Source: Candidatus Omnitrophota bacterium
GTDB lineage: Bacteria > Omnitrophota > Gorgyraeia > Gygaellales > Profunditerraquicolaceae
Reading direction: 5' to 3'
Length of the DNA: 35,562 nucleotides
Assembly: GCA_003598135.1 (NCBI GenBank)
Contig: QZKA01000028.1
Coordinates: 1-35,562 of the forward strand
Shown here: positions 8,034 to 16,300 of the stretch, one piece after another
Position numbering within the stretch: position 1 is the first letter of the stretch
How the letters are laid out: every line of letters starts with the position of its first letter
Program-made: the position numbers and the translations under genes
The notes under the pieces: generated by a model
The model's database searches: none
What the model was told of the DNA's origin: nothing
Seen by the model: only the letters and a program-made list of their open reading frames with translations

Positions 8034-8672
8034 ATGAAGAAATTATCGGTAGTTCTCGCTCTGTTTTTATCGGTTTCCCTAGTGGCTACGTGCTACGCAG
8101 CCAGTTCGGCTGAAATTGATGTTGCTGTTAATTTGCCCTCCACTATTGAGCTTTCGTGGGGCATGGCGAAAGTGGACTCCATGCTTACCGAGGATCCTGG
8201 TGACGATGCATTTACCGGCAATCAGACAGTAATGAATTTCGACCAGTTGAGGCATTTGTTGGCTGATGGGATTACTGAAGCAGGCAGATGGTACTCCCGC
8301 TATTACTATGCACTCTTTGTTTCCGCGGTTACCGCAGGACAGAGATATCAGCTCACTTCTCAGTCTGACGGGCTCTGGAACGGAGGCACGAGGTTAGCGA
8401 AAGGTTGGGGCGTTACTGCAGTCAGTTGCTGGGATACTACGGCAGATGCATCCATGGATTGTCCTTCAGGGGCAGCATTAGGTAATCCTGGCCCTGCAGA
8501 TGGTGCCTTAGTCCTTTACAGTAGCGGTGATGGTGCAGCGGTTCAGACCGTCAGGGCTGATTACGCGATACCCAATGTACCACCGGCTGATACTGGTTTT
8601 GAGCCTATACCGCTCAATCAGCTTTCCGGTGATTACACTGGAAAAGTTACTGTGAGCGTTGTCGCATATTAA
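8034..8672 (+). CDS. Major pilin-like exported subunit (spore coat U/archaic chaperone-usher type)
   Basis: A 212-aa exported protein with a signal peptide (MKKLSVVLALFLSVSLVATCYA, split here as core LSVVLALFLSVSLVATCYA, then ASSAEID). The mature N-terminus AEIDVAVNLPSTIELSW and the C-terminal strand SGDYTGKVTVSVVAY have the form of subunits in the spore-coat-U/archaic chaperone-usher group, where the last strand reads GxYxDxVxVxVxY. Two cysteines in the middle (CWDTTADASMDC) may form a disulphide. The very strong SD, and a terminator directly after the gene, fit a subunit made in excess over the chaperone and usher-like proteins. Family assignment is by pattern only, with no close homologue recalled. 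Confidence 0.7.
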   Translation: MKKLSVVLALFLSVSLVATCYAASSAEIDVAVNLPSTIELSWGMAKVDSMLTEDPGDDAFTGNQTVMNFDQLRHLLADGITEAGRWYSRYYYALFVSAVTAGQRYQLTSQSDGLWNGGTRLAKGWGVTAVSCWDTTADASMDCPSGAALGNPGPADGALVLYSSGDGAAVQTVRADYAIPNVPPADTGFEPIPLNQLSGDYTGKVTVSVVAY

Positions 8673-8702
8673 TCTTTGGTTTTTCTTCTTTGTACAGTGC
8701 TG

Positions 8703-8755
8703 ATAACGCGTGCGCCTTTTCCCCTTCGGCGTTATTAAATAGAAGGGGAATTTTT
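8703..8755 (+). terminator. Intra-operon terminator with competing stem (attenuator)
   Basis: The terminator stem TTCCCCTTC (8719-8727) / GAAGGGGAA (8742-8750) is followed by TTTTT. A second stem ATAACGC (8703-8709) / GCGTTAT (8729-8735) interleaves with it, so the two form a pseudoknot or exclude one another. Placement between the major subunit and the chaperone gene suggests partial termination that sets subunit:chaperone ratios. Confidence 0.7.
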
Positions 8756-8775
8756 AATTTTTTAAGGAGCTTCAT

Positions 8776-9621
8776 ATGCTCAAGAAAACAGTCCTCTTTT
8801 TAGGAATTATCTTATCGATTATCTGTGTTTTTATCACTGATAGGGCTGAGGCAGCTATGCTCCGCATAGACAAGCCTAAGGTTCGCTTATCAATAGCTCC
8901 GGGTAATACAAGGACAGGTTCTATTAATGTTGAGAATGTTTCTGATGCGCCGGTTGAGGTCAAGGCGTATCTTGAAGACTGGTTCTATCTGCCGCCTTTT
9001 GACGGCACGAAGGAATTTAAGCCTGCGCGCAGCCTTGCGTTATCATGCGCGAACTGGATTACGTTCGTCCCCGCGGAATTTACCGTTCCTCCTTACGGAA
9101 GGCAATCGGTGAATTTTACGGTGACTGTTCCTAAAGATGCTAAGGGCGGGCATTATGCGGTTATGTTTTTTGAAAGCCCTATGGGCAAACAGAAACAGAC
9201 AGAAGGGGTAGTGGTTAATGTCGTAGGAAGGATCGGAGCGCTCTTTTATATCGAGCCGGAAGGGGCCATTAATAAATTGTGTGTCCTATCTAATCTTGCC
9301 ATAGGCAGGCCTACGACTGATTCACCGCTAGGGATAAGCGCCGATTTCCTCAATGAGGGTGACGTCGATATTACGGCAAAGGCAACGTATTATATTATGG
9401 ATGCACAGGGCATCGTGTATGCCAGAGGGGAATTCAATGACCTGTTTACGCTTCCGGGCGATAAAGGAAGATTCTCTTCGGAGTGGAAAGAAAATATCCC
9501 CCAAGGAAAATATGACATAGTACTCACGCTTGAACTTGGGGAAAGGGATTCTTTGGTCCGGGAAGCCCTGCTTACCGTTGATGCAAACGGGGAGATAAGT
9601 TACGTCGGAGACCTAAAATAA
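8776..9621 (+). CDS. Periplasmic pilus-assembly chaperone-like protein (PapD-like)
   Basis: The 281-aa protein has a signal peptide (MLKKTVLFLGIILSIICVFI, cleavage after AEA). The mature sequence LRIDKPKVRLSIAPGNTRTG, followed by INVENVSDAPVEVKAYLEDW, PPYGRQSVNFTVTVPKDAKG and a second Ig-like domain (about residues 165-265), has the two-domain arrangement of PapD/FimC-type chaperones, with the SINVENVSDAPVEV strand matching the N-terminal Ig domain. The expected role is to fold and cap subunits in the periplasm before delivery to the outer membrane. AAGGAG SD at 8764-8769. It directly precedes the barrel gene (stop 9621, next ATG 9622). It is divergent from classical chaperones, so the label rests on fold-like pattern plus context. 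Confidence 0.75.
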   Translation: MLKKTVLFLGIILSIICVFITDRAEAAMLRIDKPKVRLSIAPGNTRTGSINVENVSDAPVEVKAYLEDWFYLPPFDGTKEFKPARSLALSCANWITFVPAEFTVPPYGRQSVNFTVTVPKDAKGGHYAVMFFESPMGKQKQTEGVVVNVVGRIGALFYIEPEGAINKLCVLSNLAIGRPTTDSPLGISADFLNEGDVDITAKATYYIMDAQGIVYARGEFNDLFTLPGDKGRFSSEWKENIPQGKYDIVLTLELGERDSLVREALLTVDANGEISYVGDLK

Positions 9622-12483
9622 ATGAAGCATATGCATAAGGTACCTTTTCGATTCCTGTGCGGAATTGCCTTATTTATTTTTTCTTTCCAGGTATTCGCCC
9701 AGGACGCAGTAGCGTATACCCAGGTTCCTGAGTACCTCTGTGAAATCGGAATAAAATTTTACCGGCAAGGCCGATATGAAGATGCGCTGCATGAATTCAG
9801 AAAAGCGCTGATCGCCGAACCGAACTTCGAACCCGCCTTAAAGTACATACGTATAATCGAACAAAACACATTGCCTCCCATGGCAGAAGACGAAATGCCT
9901 TCTTCCTCGGGAGTAGGACAATCCGCGCTTCCTAAAGAAACAATCAGCACATATAAAGAAACAATCAAAGAATATATTGATTTGGCACAGCCCAAGAAAG
10001 AGCTGTTTGTTGTTCCTTTGCAGGTGACTCCTGCGGCTGCACCTTCTGGCACTATTGCCATATCGCCTCAATTGCCGCGTATAAAATTCCCCGAGAAGGA
10101 GAAGGTCATATACAAACCGCTGATTATTATCTTGGATGAAAATTTTAAGGATATCCGGCAGCCCATTGAAATAGAAGAGAATAAAGACGTTTTGGTTGTG
10201 GGGAAGAATATACGCCGATTTCTTGTCACGCAGCCCGACATCCTTTCCGTAGAAAGGGAAAATCCCGATCAGGTCAGGCTCACCGGTAAGCAGGTTGGGT
10301 ATACCTATGTGCATATCTGGGATGATAATGCCAGGTGGACACTTGAGTTCTTCGGAAGCCTGCTAAAATCGAGCGGCCTGACAGTGGCTGAAAAAATGAG
10401 GCTTGATGCGGAAAGGGCTGATACCTTTAAGTTGCGTTACATTCTAGACTGGAATTCGTACGAGACCGGCCGCAGGGCCGATTCATTAAGCCGGCAGTCC
10501 TATTCCTGGTACCATAGTTTAAGTTTAAACGGTGCAACTCCGTACGGTAGAATTGATTCAACGGCCGTAATGAGGTCGTTAAGGGAGACTACAGATTTGA
10601 CACACTTTACCCTCGGTCTTACCGAAGGCTCATGGGGAGATTTCAAAGATTTTTCATTACGGGGCTTTAATTTTTCTCCTGGATTTTCAAACCTGGCGCT
10701 TTCCGGCGATGCCTCTTCCTTAAGAGGTGTAAGTATTAAGTCCCCCGCGTTTAACAAAAAGCTTTATTACAACCTCTTCTGGGGTAGGGAAGGCGGAGGC
10801 AGGTTCGGTAACCTTTCTCCAGGCCTGACCAAGATCAAGAACTCCTTTTTAAACGGGGCTGACATAAATTATTATCCGTCGGATAGGCTTGACTTCGGGT
10901 TTTCTGTTGCACACGGCTATGGAAGGGAAAGGCCCGGCCATCTTAATCATTATGCCTATGATGCGAATACGGATTGGGTGTTGGGCGACTGGAAAATGGG
11001 TTATGAGATCGGATACGATACCGATACATTTGCTCACCTGTTCAAGGGCGCGTATCACCAGCCAGGCCTCAATTTTACTTATGAGTTGAGGAATATAGAC
11101 AAAGATTATTTGACAATCACCGGCGAGACCTGGCGCAGGGGCGAATTGGGAGGTTTGTTTACCTTGCGTTTTTCTCCGGATGAGAAATGGAATATTTCAA
11201 ACAGGCTGGATGTATATCAGGACAGGCTATTTCCTGCCCTTGATAGCGATAACCGGTGGAATCAAAATTATGACCTTGACGCAAGGTATGAGATAGACCC
11301 GAGCGCTTCGTTGCGTTTTGCCTATACTTTACAAAACCAACTGGGGGAACTCTCGCAGTCGCGCTATCAGAGCCCGCAGATAGGCATTAACAAAACTTTT
11401 CATTTTATCAGAAACGTCGGGGCCTATCTTACGTACCGCCATCAGGATAATAAGAATTATAGCGGCCCAAGCCTTGATTACGTAAACGACAATATTTCTT
11501 CAGGGATACGGTTTAGTTTGATCGGCAATCTTTATTATTTCTTCAATCAGCAATGGAATTGGCTTCAGGATAAATATACCGGTGAGCACTCCAGTCCCCA
11601 TGTGTATGATATGGGCCTTGATTTTACCAGCCAGGTGTTCGACACGCCTTTTTATGAGCATATACGTTTTATGTACAGGGATGAGGAAGATGCTACTTCA
11701 AATTTGAGTTTTCTTTCCGGCCAGGATTACATAGAAGGATACACCGAGTTGTCTTATAGGCCTACGCCGGAAAAAGAGGCGTATTGTTCTGCCAGGGTAA
11801 GGAACGTATGGGCGGAAAAGCCTTCGGTAATCAAGCGCCTGGAGGCGGATTTCAATGCGGGCATGCGTTATACCTGGGATACGGGAAAACGGTGGGAGGC
11901 AGTGGGTTCAATCGATGGGTATGTATTCAAGGATTTGAATTCGGACGGCTTGAGACAAAGGGATGAAGCGCCCATCGCAGGCATCACGCTCTGGCTGGGC
12001 AAGGGTATTTCTGCAACTTCTGATATGTTCGGCTACTTTAAATTCAGCAATATCAGGGGCCAGAAGGCGTTTGTGGTCATGGATGCAAATACCATACCAT
12101 CAGGATACGTGTTAACGACTCCCCAGACGCAGGCAGCTGCCATAAGCCAGGGCAGGACAACGAGCCTCTACTTCGGCCTTGTGTCGCGTTCTGAGATTTC
12201 CGGTATAGTATATTTTGACGTTGATGGAGATGGTACATACACAAGCCTTGATAAGGGGATTAAGAATGTCTTGTTGCGGCTTGACGATTCAAAGACTGTA
12301 AAAACCGATGCAGAGGGGAGGTATTCTTTTTCCAATATTTCTATCGGCGAGCACAAACTCGCATTGGATATCAATAGCCTGCCGCTCGATTATATACCTG
12401 AAGTGCCGCTTGTAAAAACCATAGGCCTTTTTGAAAATATAACCTACCTGTATAATATTCCGCTTAAAAAAATAAGAGAATAG
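9622..12483 (+). CDS. Usher-like outer-membrane beta-barrel protein with TPR, pilus/secretin N-terminal domain and SdrD-B-like C-terminal domains
   Basis: A 953-aa exported protein. In order: signal peptide (to about residue 26, VFA-QDA); a tetratricopeptide-like helix pair (about 36-75, FYRQGRYEDALHEFRKALIAEP); a Pro/Ala linker; a pilus/secretin N-terminal domain of the T2SS-T3SS_pil_N type (about 165-245, EENKDVLVVGKNIRRFLVTQ, then LTGKQVGYTYVHIWD); a long region of alternating aromatic/polar strands typical of an outer-membrane barrel (about 265-750); and two SdrD-B/CNA-B-like domains (about 760-850 with GYVFKDLNSDGLRQRDEAPI, and 856-940 with YFDVDGDGTYTSLDKGI). The position after chaperone and pilin-like genes makes it the likely secretion pore, but I see no classical usher plug. 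It ends seven bases from a convergent gene. Confidence 0.75.
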   Translation: MKHMHKVPFRFLCGIALFIFSFQVFAQDAVAYTQVPEYLCEIGIKFYRQGRYEDALHEFRKALIAEPNFEPALKYIRIIEQNTLPPMAEDEMPSSSGVGQSALPKETISTYKETIKEYIDLAQPKKELFVVPLQVTPAAAPSGTIAISPQLPRIKFPEKEKVIYKPLIIILDENFKDIRQPIEIEENKDVLVVGKNIRRFLVTQPDILSVERENPDQVRLTGKQVGYTYVHIWDDNARWTLEFFGSLLKSSGLTVAEKMRLDAERADTFKLRYILDWNSYETGRRADSLSRQSYSWYHSLSLNGATPYGRIDSTAVMRSLRETTDLTHFTLGLTEGSWGDFKDFSLRGFNFSPGFSNLALSGDASSLRGVSIKSPAFNKKLYYNLFWGREGGGRFGNLSPGLTKIKNSFLNGADINYYPSDRLDFGFSVAHGYGRERPGHLNHYAYDANTDWVLGDWKMGYEIGYDTDTFAHLFKGAYHQPGLNFTYELRNIDKDYLTITGETWRRGELGGLFTLRFSPDEKWNISNRLDVYQDRLFPALDSDNRWNQNYDLDARYEIDPSASLRFAYTLQNQLGELSQSRYQSPQIGINKTFHFIRNVGAYLTYRHQDNKNYSGPSLDYVNDNISSGIRFSLIGNLYYFFNQQWNWLQDKYTGEHSSPHVYDMGLDFTSQVFDTPFYEHIRFMYRDEEDATSNLSFLSGQDYIEGYTELSYRPTPEKEAYCSARVRNVWAEKPSVIKRLEADFNAGMRYTWDTGKRWEAVGSIDGYVFKDLNSDGLRQRDEAPIAGITLWLGKGISATSDMFGYFKFSNIRGQKAFVVMDANTIPSGYVLTTPQTQAAAISQGRTTSLYFGLVSRSEISGIVYFDVDGDGTYTSLDKGIKNVLLRLDDSKTVKTDAEGRYSFSNISIGEHKLALDINSLPLDYIPEVPLVKTIGLFENITYLYNIPLKKIRE

Positions 12484-12490
12484 GACTGTG

Positions 12491-12805
12491 CTATCTGCTG
12501 TAGTAGGTTTCTAGTACATCGGCAGCAGAGGCATAGTTTTGCGCGAGGACGATTTGCGTTGATGTTGTTTCTTTTGGTGCTGCGTTTGTTTCATGAGGAT
12601 TCTTCGTGTCTTTCTCCTTTATTGCCGGCTGCATAGCTGGGCTTTGCATGGCTGAAGTTTTTTCCTGGATAAGAGGAGAATTGACTCCGGGGATTTCCGG
12701 TATGCTGCAGGTAACCGTTATTGAAGCACTGTCTTGGGCGAAAGCGACGCCGGTCATGAGCAGTATGCCACATACACATGACGAGATTACTATTTTGTTT
12801 TTCAT
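12491..12805 (-). CDS. Small exported protein, 104 aa
   Basis: Function unknown. I start at the ATG at 12805: it has an AAGGAGGG SD at the right distance and gives a standard signal peptide (MKNKIVISSCVCGILLMTGV, cleavage after AFA). An in-frame extension upstream exists but lacks this signal. The mature N-terminus DSASITVTCSIPEIPGVNSP is followed by a Lys/Gln/Thr-rich low-complexity region and a C-terminal ASAADVLETYYSR. The ASITVTCSIPEIPGV segment resembles the first mature strand of the pilin-like subunit (AEIDVAVNLPSTIEL). It follows the RHH-like gene in the same direction, probably on the c-di-GMP riboswitch transcript, and converges on the usher-like gene. Confidence 0.7.
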   Translation of the reverse strand: MKNKIVISSCVCGILLMTGVAFAQDSASITVTCSIPEIPGVNSPLIQEKTSAMQSPAMQPAIKEKDTKNPHETNAAPKETTSTQIVLAQNYASAADVLETYYSR

Positions 12806-12853
12806 GGCAAACCCTCCTTGTGCACGCCTTGTTTTCAAGGCGCCTCCATTGCA

Positions 12854-13093
12854 TTAAGGTAGCGGGTCTGACCCCTTATGCCCCAGCGTTTCAAATATCC
12901 TGTGTTCAAAGTCGTTTTCCGACTTTATGTTTTTTCCGTTAATGCCGAGCTTCTTTACAAAATCTATTGTCCATGAAATTATTTTCGTCCGTGAGATTTT
13001 CATTCCGCTTGTAAAGAGTGCGTCTTTCCCCAATTTGTCTAGGAAGTCTACTTCACCCCGGTCCAGAAATGTCACTACTCTTTGCGCTTTCAT
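12854..13093 (-). CDS. Ribbon-helix-helix-like putative regulator, 79 aa
   Basis: A small soluble protein beginning MKAQRVVTFLDRGEVDFLDK (beta strand then helix), then SGMKISRTKIISWTIDFVKK (turn and second helix). This matches the ribbon-helix-helix pattern of a T-F-x strand, helix, G-x-S-R-S/T-x-x-I helix, so DNA binding as a dimer is plausible. The ATG at 13093 has a GAAGGGA SD, and the gene is preceded by a GEMM riboswitch with two terminators (13108-13277). The C-terminal tail GHKGSDPLP reads from a GGGTCTGACCCC-type sequence. The RHH call rests on pattern only; it could be a non-DNA-binding small protein. Confidence 0.6.
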   Translation of the reverse strand: MKAQRVVTFLDRGEVDFLDKLGKDALFTSGMKISRTKIISWTIDFVKKLGINGKNIKSENDFEHRIFETLGHKGSDPLP

Positions 13094-13107
13094 TTTTTCC
13101 CTTCAAT

Positions 13108-13191
13108 AAAAAACCCCCGCAAACTTTGCGGGGGTCGCATCAAAAAACCCTAAGGCATCTTAGGGTTCGGGGTTTTGTTTCTTTTAACCCC
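13108..13191 (-). terminator. Tandem terminators / expression platform of the riboswitch
   Basis: Reading the minus strand after the aptamer there are three consecutive hairpins. GGGGTT/AACCCC is at 13191-13169. AACCCTAAG/CTTAGGGTT (13167-13146), with loop ATGC, runs into a U6 tract. ACCCCCGC/GCGGGGGT (13135-13113) runs into another U6 tract. Two intrinsic terminators in a row lie between the aptamer and the RHH-like gene, as expected for transcription control. Confidence 0.8.
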
Positions 13192-13276
13192 TTTGGCAGC
13201 TCAGCCTCCCGTTCTTAAACGGGACTGCAGCTTTGCGCCCCAGCATTACTGCTAGTTTGCCTTTTCAGTAGGTCGC
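13192..13276 (-). ncRNA. Cyclic di-GMP-I (GEMM) riboswitch aptamer
   Basis: On the minus strand the RNA reads AAAAGGCAAAC, then a hairpin AGCA-GUAA-UGCU closed by a GNRA tetraloop, then GGGGCGCAAAGCU, a second long hairpin CCCGUU/AACGGG, and the 3' segment GGCUGAGCUGCCAAAG. These match the GEMM-I consensus (GGCAAACC, GNRA-capped P1b, GGGACGCAAAGCC, and a 3' GGGUUGCCGAA-type strand pairing back to the 5' GGC). The base equivalent to Vc2 G20 is G, which points to c-di-GMP rather than cGAMP. The variant bases mean it could belong to one of the described GEMM-I variants. It begins shortly after a predicted promoter. Confidence 0.85.
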
Positions 13277-13291
13277 CTGATTGTCATTATA

Positions 13292-13320
13292 AGTATAGCA
13301 TAGGGAGGACAAAATTTCAA
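13292..13320 (-). promoter_or_regulatory. Sigma70-type promoter of the riboswitch transcript
   Basis: On the minus strand TTGAAA (13320-13315), a 17-base spacer and TATACT (13297-13292) predict a start near 13285, only a few bases before the aptamer. It lies between the stop of the phosphorylase-like gene and the riboswitch. Confidence 0.75.
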
Positions 13321-13346
13321 GTTGCACAAATGCACAATGTATAAAT

Positions 13347-16300
13347 TTAGCTCAGGACGATTTCAATGGAGGGGATTGCGCGCGACCTGATCTGCTGCGC
13401 GTAAGGAGAGGGGATGGTATCGGAATTAAGCTCGACGGGGTTACCTGATGTATCGCAAAACGCTATCTTAACAGGCGTAACGCCGTTTTTACCGAAGGTG
13501 TTTTTCATTTTCGGATTGCGGTACGTTACTGCGATAGAACTTAAAAAATTGAATCGGTATGTTTTGTCTTTGGCAAAAAGCCATTTCGCAAGGATAGGGG
13601 AAAAGGTCAGCTGCAGCCGGTTTTTTGAATCCAGAGTGAAAGGTGTCTTGCCTATATTCATCAAGAGCCACATATTCACAAACTCCGCGGTCGATCCTGA
13701 GAGCCGTGCTACGAATCCGTTTCCGTGCAGGGATTTATCAGGGAATGCGCTGCTGACCAAGAAGGAAGAGTTCTCAAGTATGCTGCGTCCGTATTGCTCG
13801 GCCTTTTGGAAAGGAATGAGCGCATTACGCAGGTCTTTGTAAAATTCTTCGTAGAGTCCGCATTTCAATACCTCGAGTAGGTATTTATATTCCATATGCA
13901 GCCAGATGGATTCATTTTCAAGCCACCCAGGGGTAAATACCCTGCACCTGCCGATTTCTTCCGGCATCCCTTTTAAAGAGGCAGTGACCTTATACATCTT
14001 GAGTTTCTTATCGTAAAGTTCGCTGTCTTGCGTTCCCCGGTAAAGAAGCTGGGCATTGTGTAGCGAGGCGCTCAGTCGCAATGCGTGCATCTGCCCCTCA
14101 AGGAAAAGAGGCAGTTTCTTCTGAGAAAATTTCGTAGGTTTTACGAAGTGCTGGTTTAGTGTATGGTATTTAGTTGCTTCGTTGACAAAGTAGGAATAAT
14201 AGACATTACGCTTCTTGTCGCGGCCCTTTTCTAGGCCTGCGTCAACCTTCTTTTCGAAATTAGCGAGCATGCCCTTTAGCGCATCCACGGCAACCTCTGC
14301 CTCTTTGCCGCTAAAGCCAAATTTTGTTTTATGGCGGTACTCTTCTTTAAGTGTGTGGCTTTTATCCCAAAAATCAAGGTCCCTGTTTTTAGAAGGCGAA
14401 GTGAAGTATTCTGAGGCTAGGCTATCGAGTTTCTCGAGTAGTTCATATATTTCTTCGCTTAATGCTACGGTGTGCACGCCGCTTAGAGTAAAGAATTTGC
14501 CGATAAGCACAAGGAGCCTTTTAAGTTCAAAAGTTTCATTGATCGATGATCCTAGCAGGGCGGGAAGGCCGTTTAAGGCATCAAACCAGTTTGGTTTATC
14601 GGCTTCCATTTCCATGCCGACGCCAAACGGGTCGAGAGAAGCCATTTTATTGACCAGGATGCAGAAAAGCTTGTTTACCAGCGTAGTGGTATATACGTCT
14701 GCGTTGCCGTGATTGTTCCTGGAAAGCTCATGCGGGTAAACCCGTTTTTTGATTAGTTCCCTTTTTGCGCTGTCAGATACGAGGGAATGAAATTGGCGCA
14801 CCGTGTTATCTTTAAGTATATATTTTTGGTCTCTGGGTTTTACGCTTTCGGTGTTATCGTAGAATGCAAATACCCGCTTATCAAATACCAACTCCTTCAA
14901 ACGTTCCGGGAATATCGCTAAATAATTCTCGAGAAGGTCAAGATTATATGTCCAATGGTCCGTCCAGAAACCTTCTCCGTGTTCGGCTTCCTGATACCTG
15001 AAAGAAGATGTAATGAGCGTATTCAGAAACTGCTCGTAATTTACTCGTAATCTGATTTTATTTTTTTCGATGAAGAGAATAACCGATCCGGGAGTAAATG
15101 GTTTTTCAAGGAACGATAGCAACGCAGCATGGTATTTTTGCTCAGTGAGCTTGTCTAGCTTAATCTTGAAATTTTCAGTAGCATCGAGTATAAAGTTGCA
15201 TCCCTTGATGACAAGAGGGTTAAACCCGTCTGATTGGATTAAGTTGAAGAATAAGATGATGTTTTCATCGTCTACTTCAGGGTGGAACCAGATATCGCAC
15301 CTTCGGTTCTGGTTCATGTCGCGATAATTGCCATTGCCTTGAGAGAAATAGGTCGATTCAATATGAAATTTGTTATAATCTCTTTCCAAGTCTCCGTGCT
15401 TACGCGAGTACGCATAAAAGACCTTACGCGATTTGTCTTTTCCGAAAATCAAGGGATAGCCGCCCCGGATTATATTGTCAAGGTAGGTTTGTTTTGCGTA
15501 GAGGTCAAATGCCCTGTATGCGCTTTTGGTGTCTATGTCTTTCTGTAGATCTTCGATGACTCGACGGTTTTCGTTTTGTTTTTCTCTCAGGTACTCTTTG
15601 TGTGCTATTCTCGGCACGCAGGAGGTAAGCGTTTCCAGGGAATCCATCGAACCGATTACGGTATACAATGTTTTTTCTTCCGAAGGAGCCAGGGTTATTC
15701 TTTCAAAGACGAACGCGCAGGGGGTTTTGCTGACGCTGATCTGCGTTTTTGGATACTGGTAATTCTTTGATGCAAAAAATTGGTAAGGAAAAGAAAGATC
15801 AGTAATCGGGCCGAATACACATTGAGGGTCCACAATGGGCCTAATGATGCGCGGCGCTTTTGCCTCTTGGCTGAATCCGAGATAAAAATTACCCTGCATG
15901 ACATGCAAGACCTGGGGACGGTCCGTCGGGTCAACGTCAATCTTATAAAAAGGCACCCCGAGCTCGATGTTCTTGACCTTCATCCAGGCCTCAATAGTAC
16001 GGCCGAGTTTTTTTAAGAAAAGATTAGCGATGCCAAAAGGGATAACAGTAGGGAGGCCGTCAAGTATTTGGATATGTTTGACAGACCTGCTGGTATTTCG
16101 GATAGTGACAATTCTAGCCAAGGCCGCAAAGGAATCATTCGGAATCGTAAAATATTCTACCTGGGTGTGTAGCCCAACCGTGGAATTAGATTCTTCGATT
16201 TTGAGGCCATGGGAGGAAATCGACATTCTGTTATCGATTTCAAAATGAAGATTCGCAAGGCCATTATGAAAAGGCTCATAAAAAAGGCTGCCTTTTTGGT

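Noticed and set aside
9838..10314. 158-aa minus-strand open frame
   Set aside because: Antisense shadow in the usher-like gene; Cys/Phe/Tyr-rich composition typical of a reverse-complement frame.
12591..12857. Alternative frames opposite the small exported protein (87 aa minus, 83 aa plus)
   Set aside because: Neither has an SD or signal peptide, while the 104-aa frame has both.
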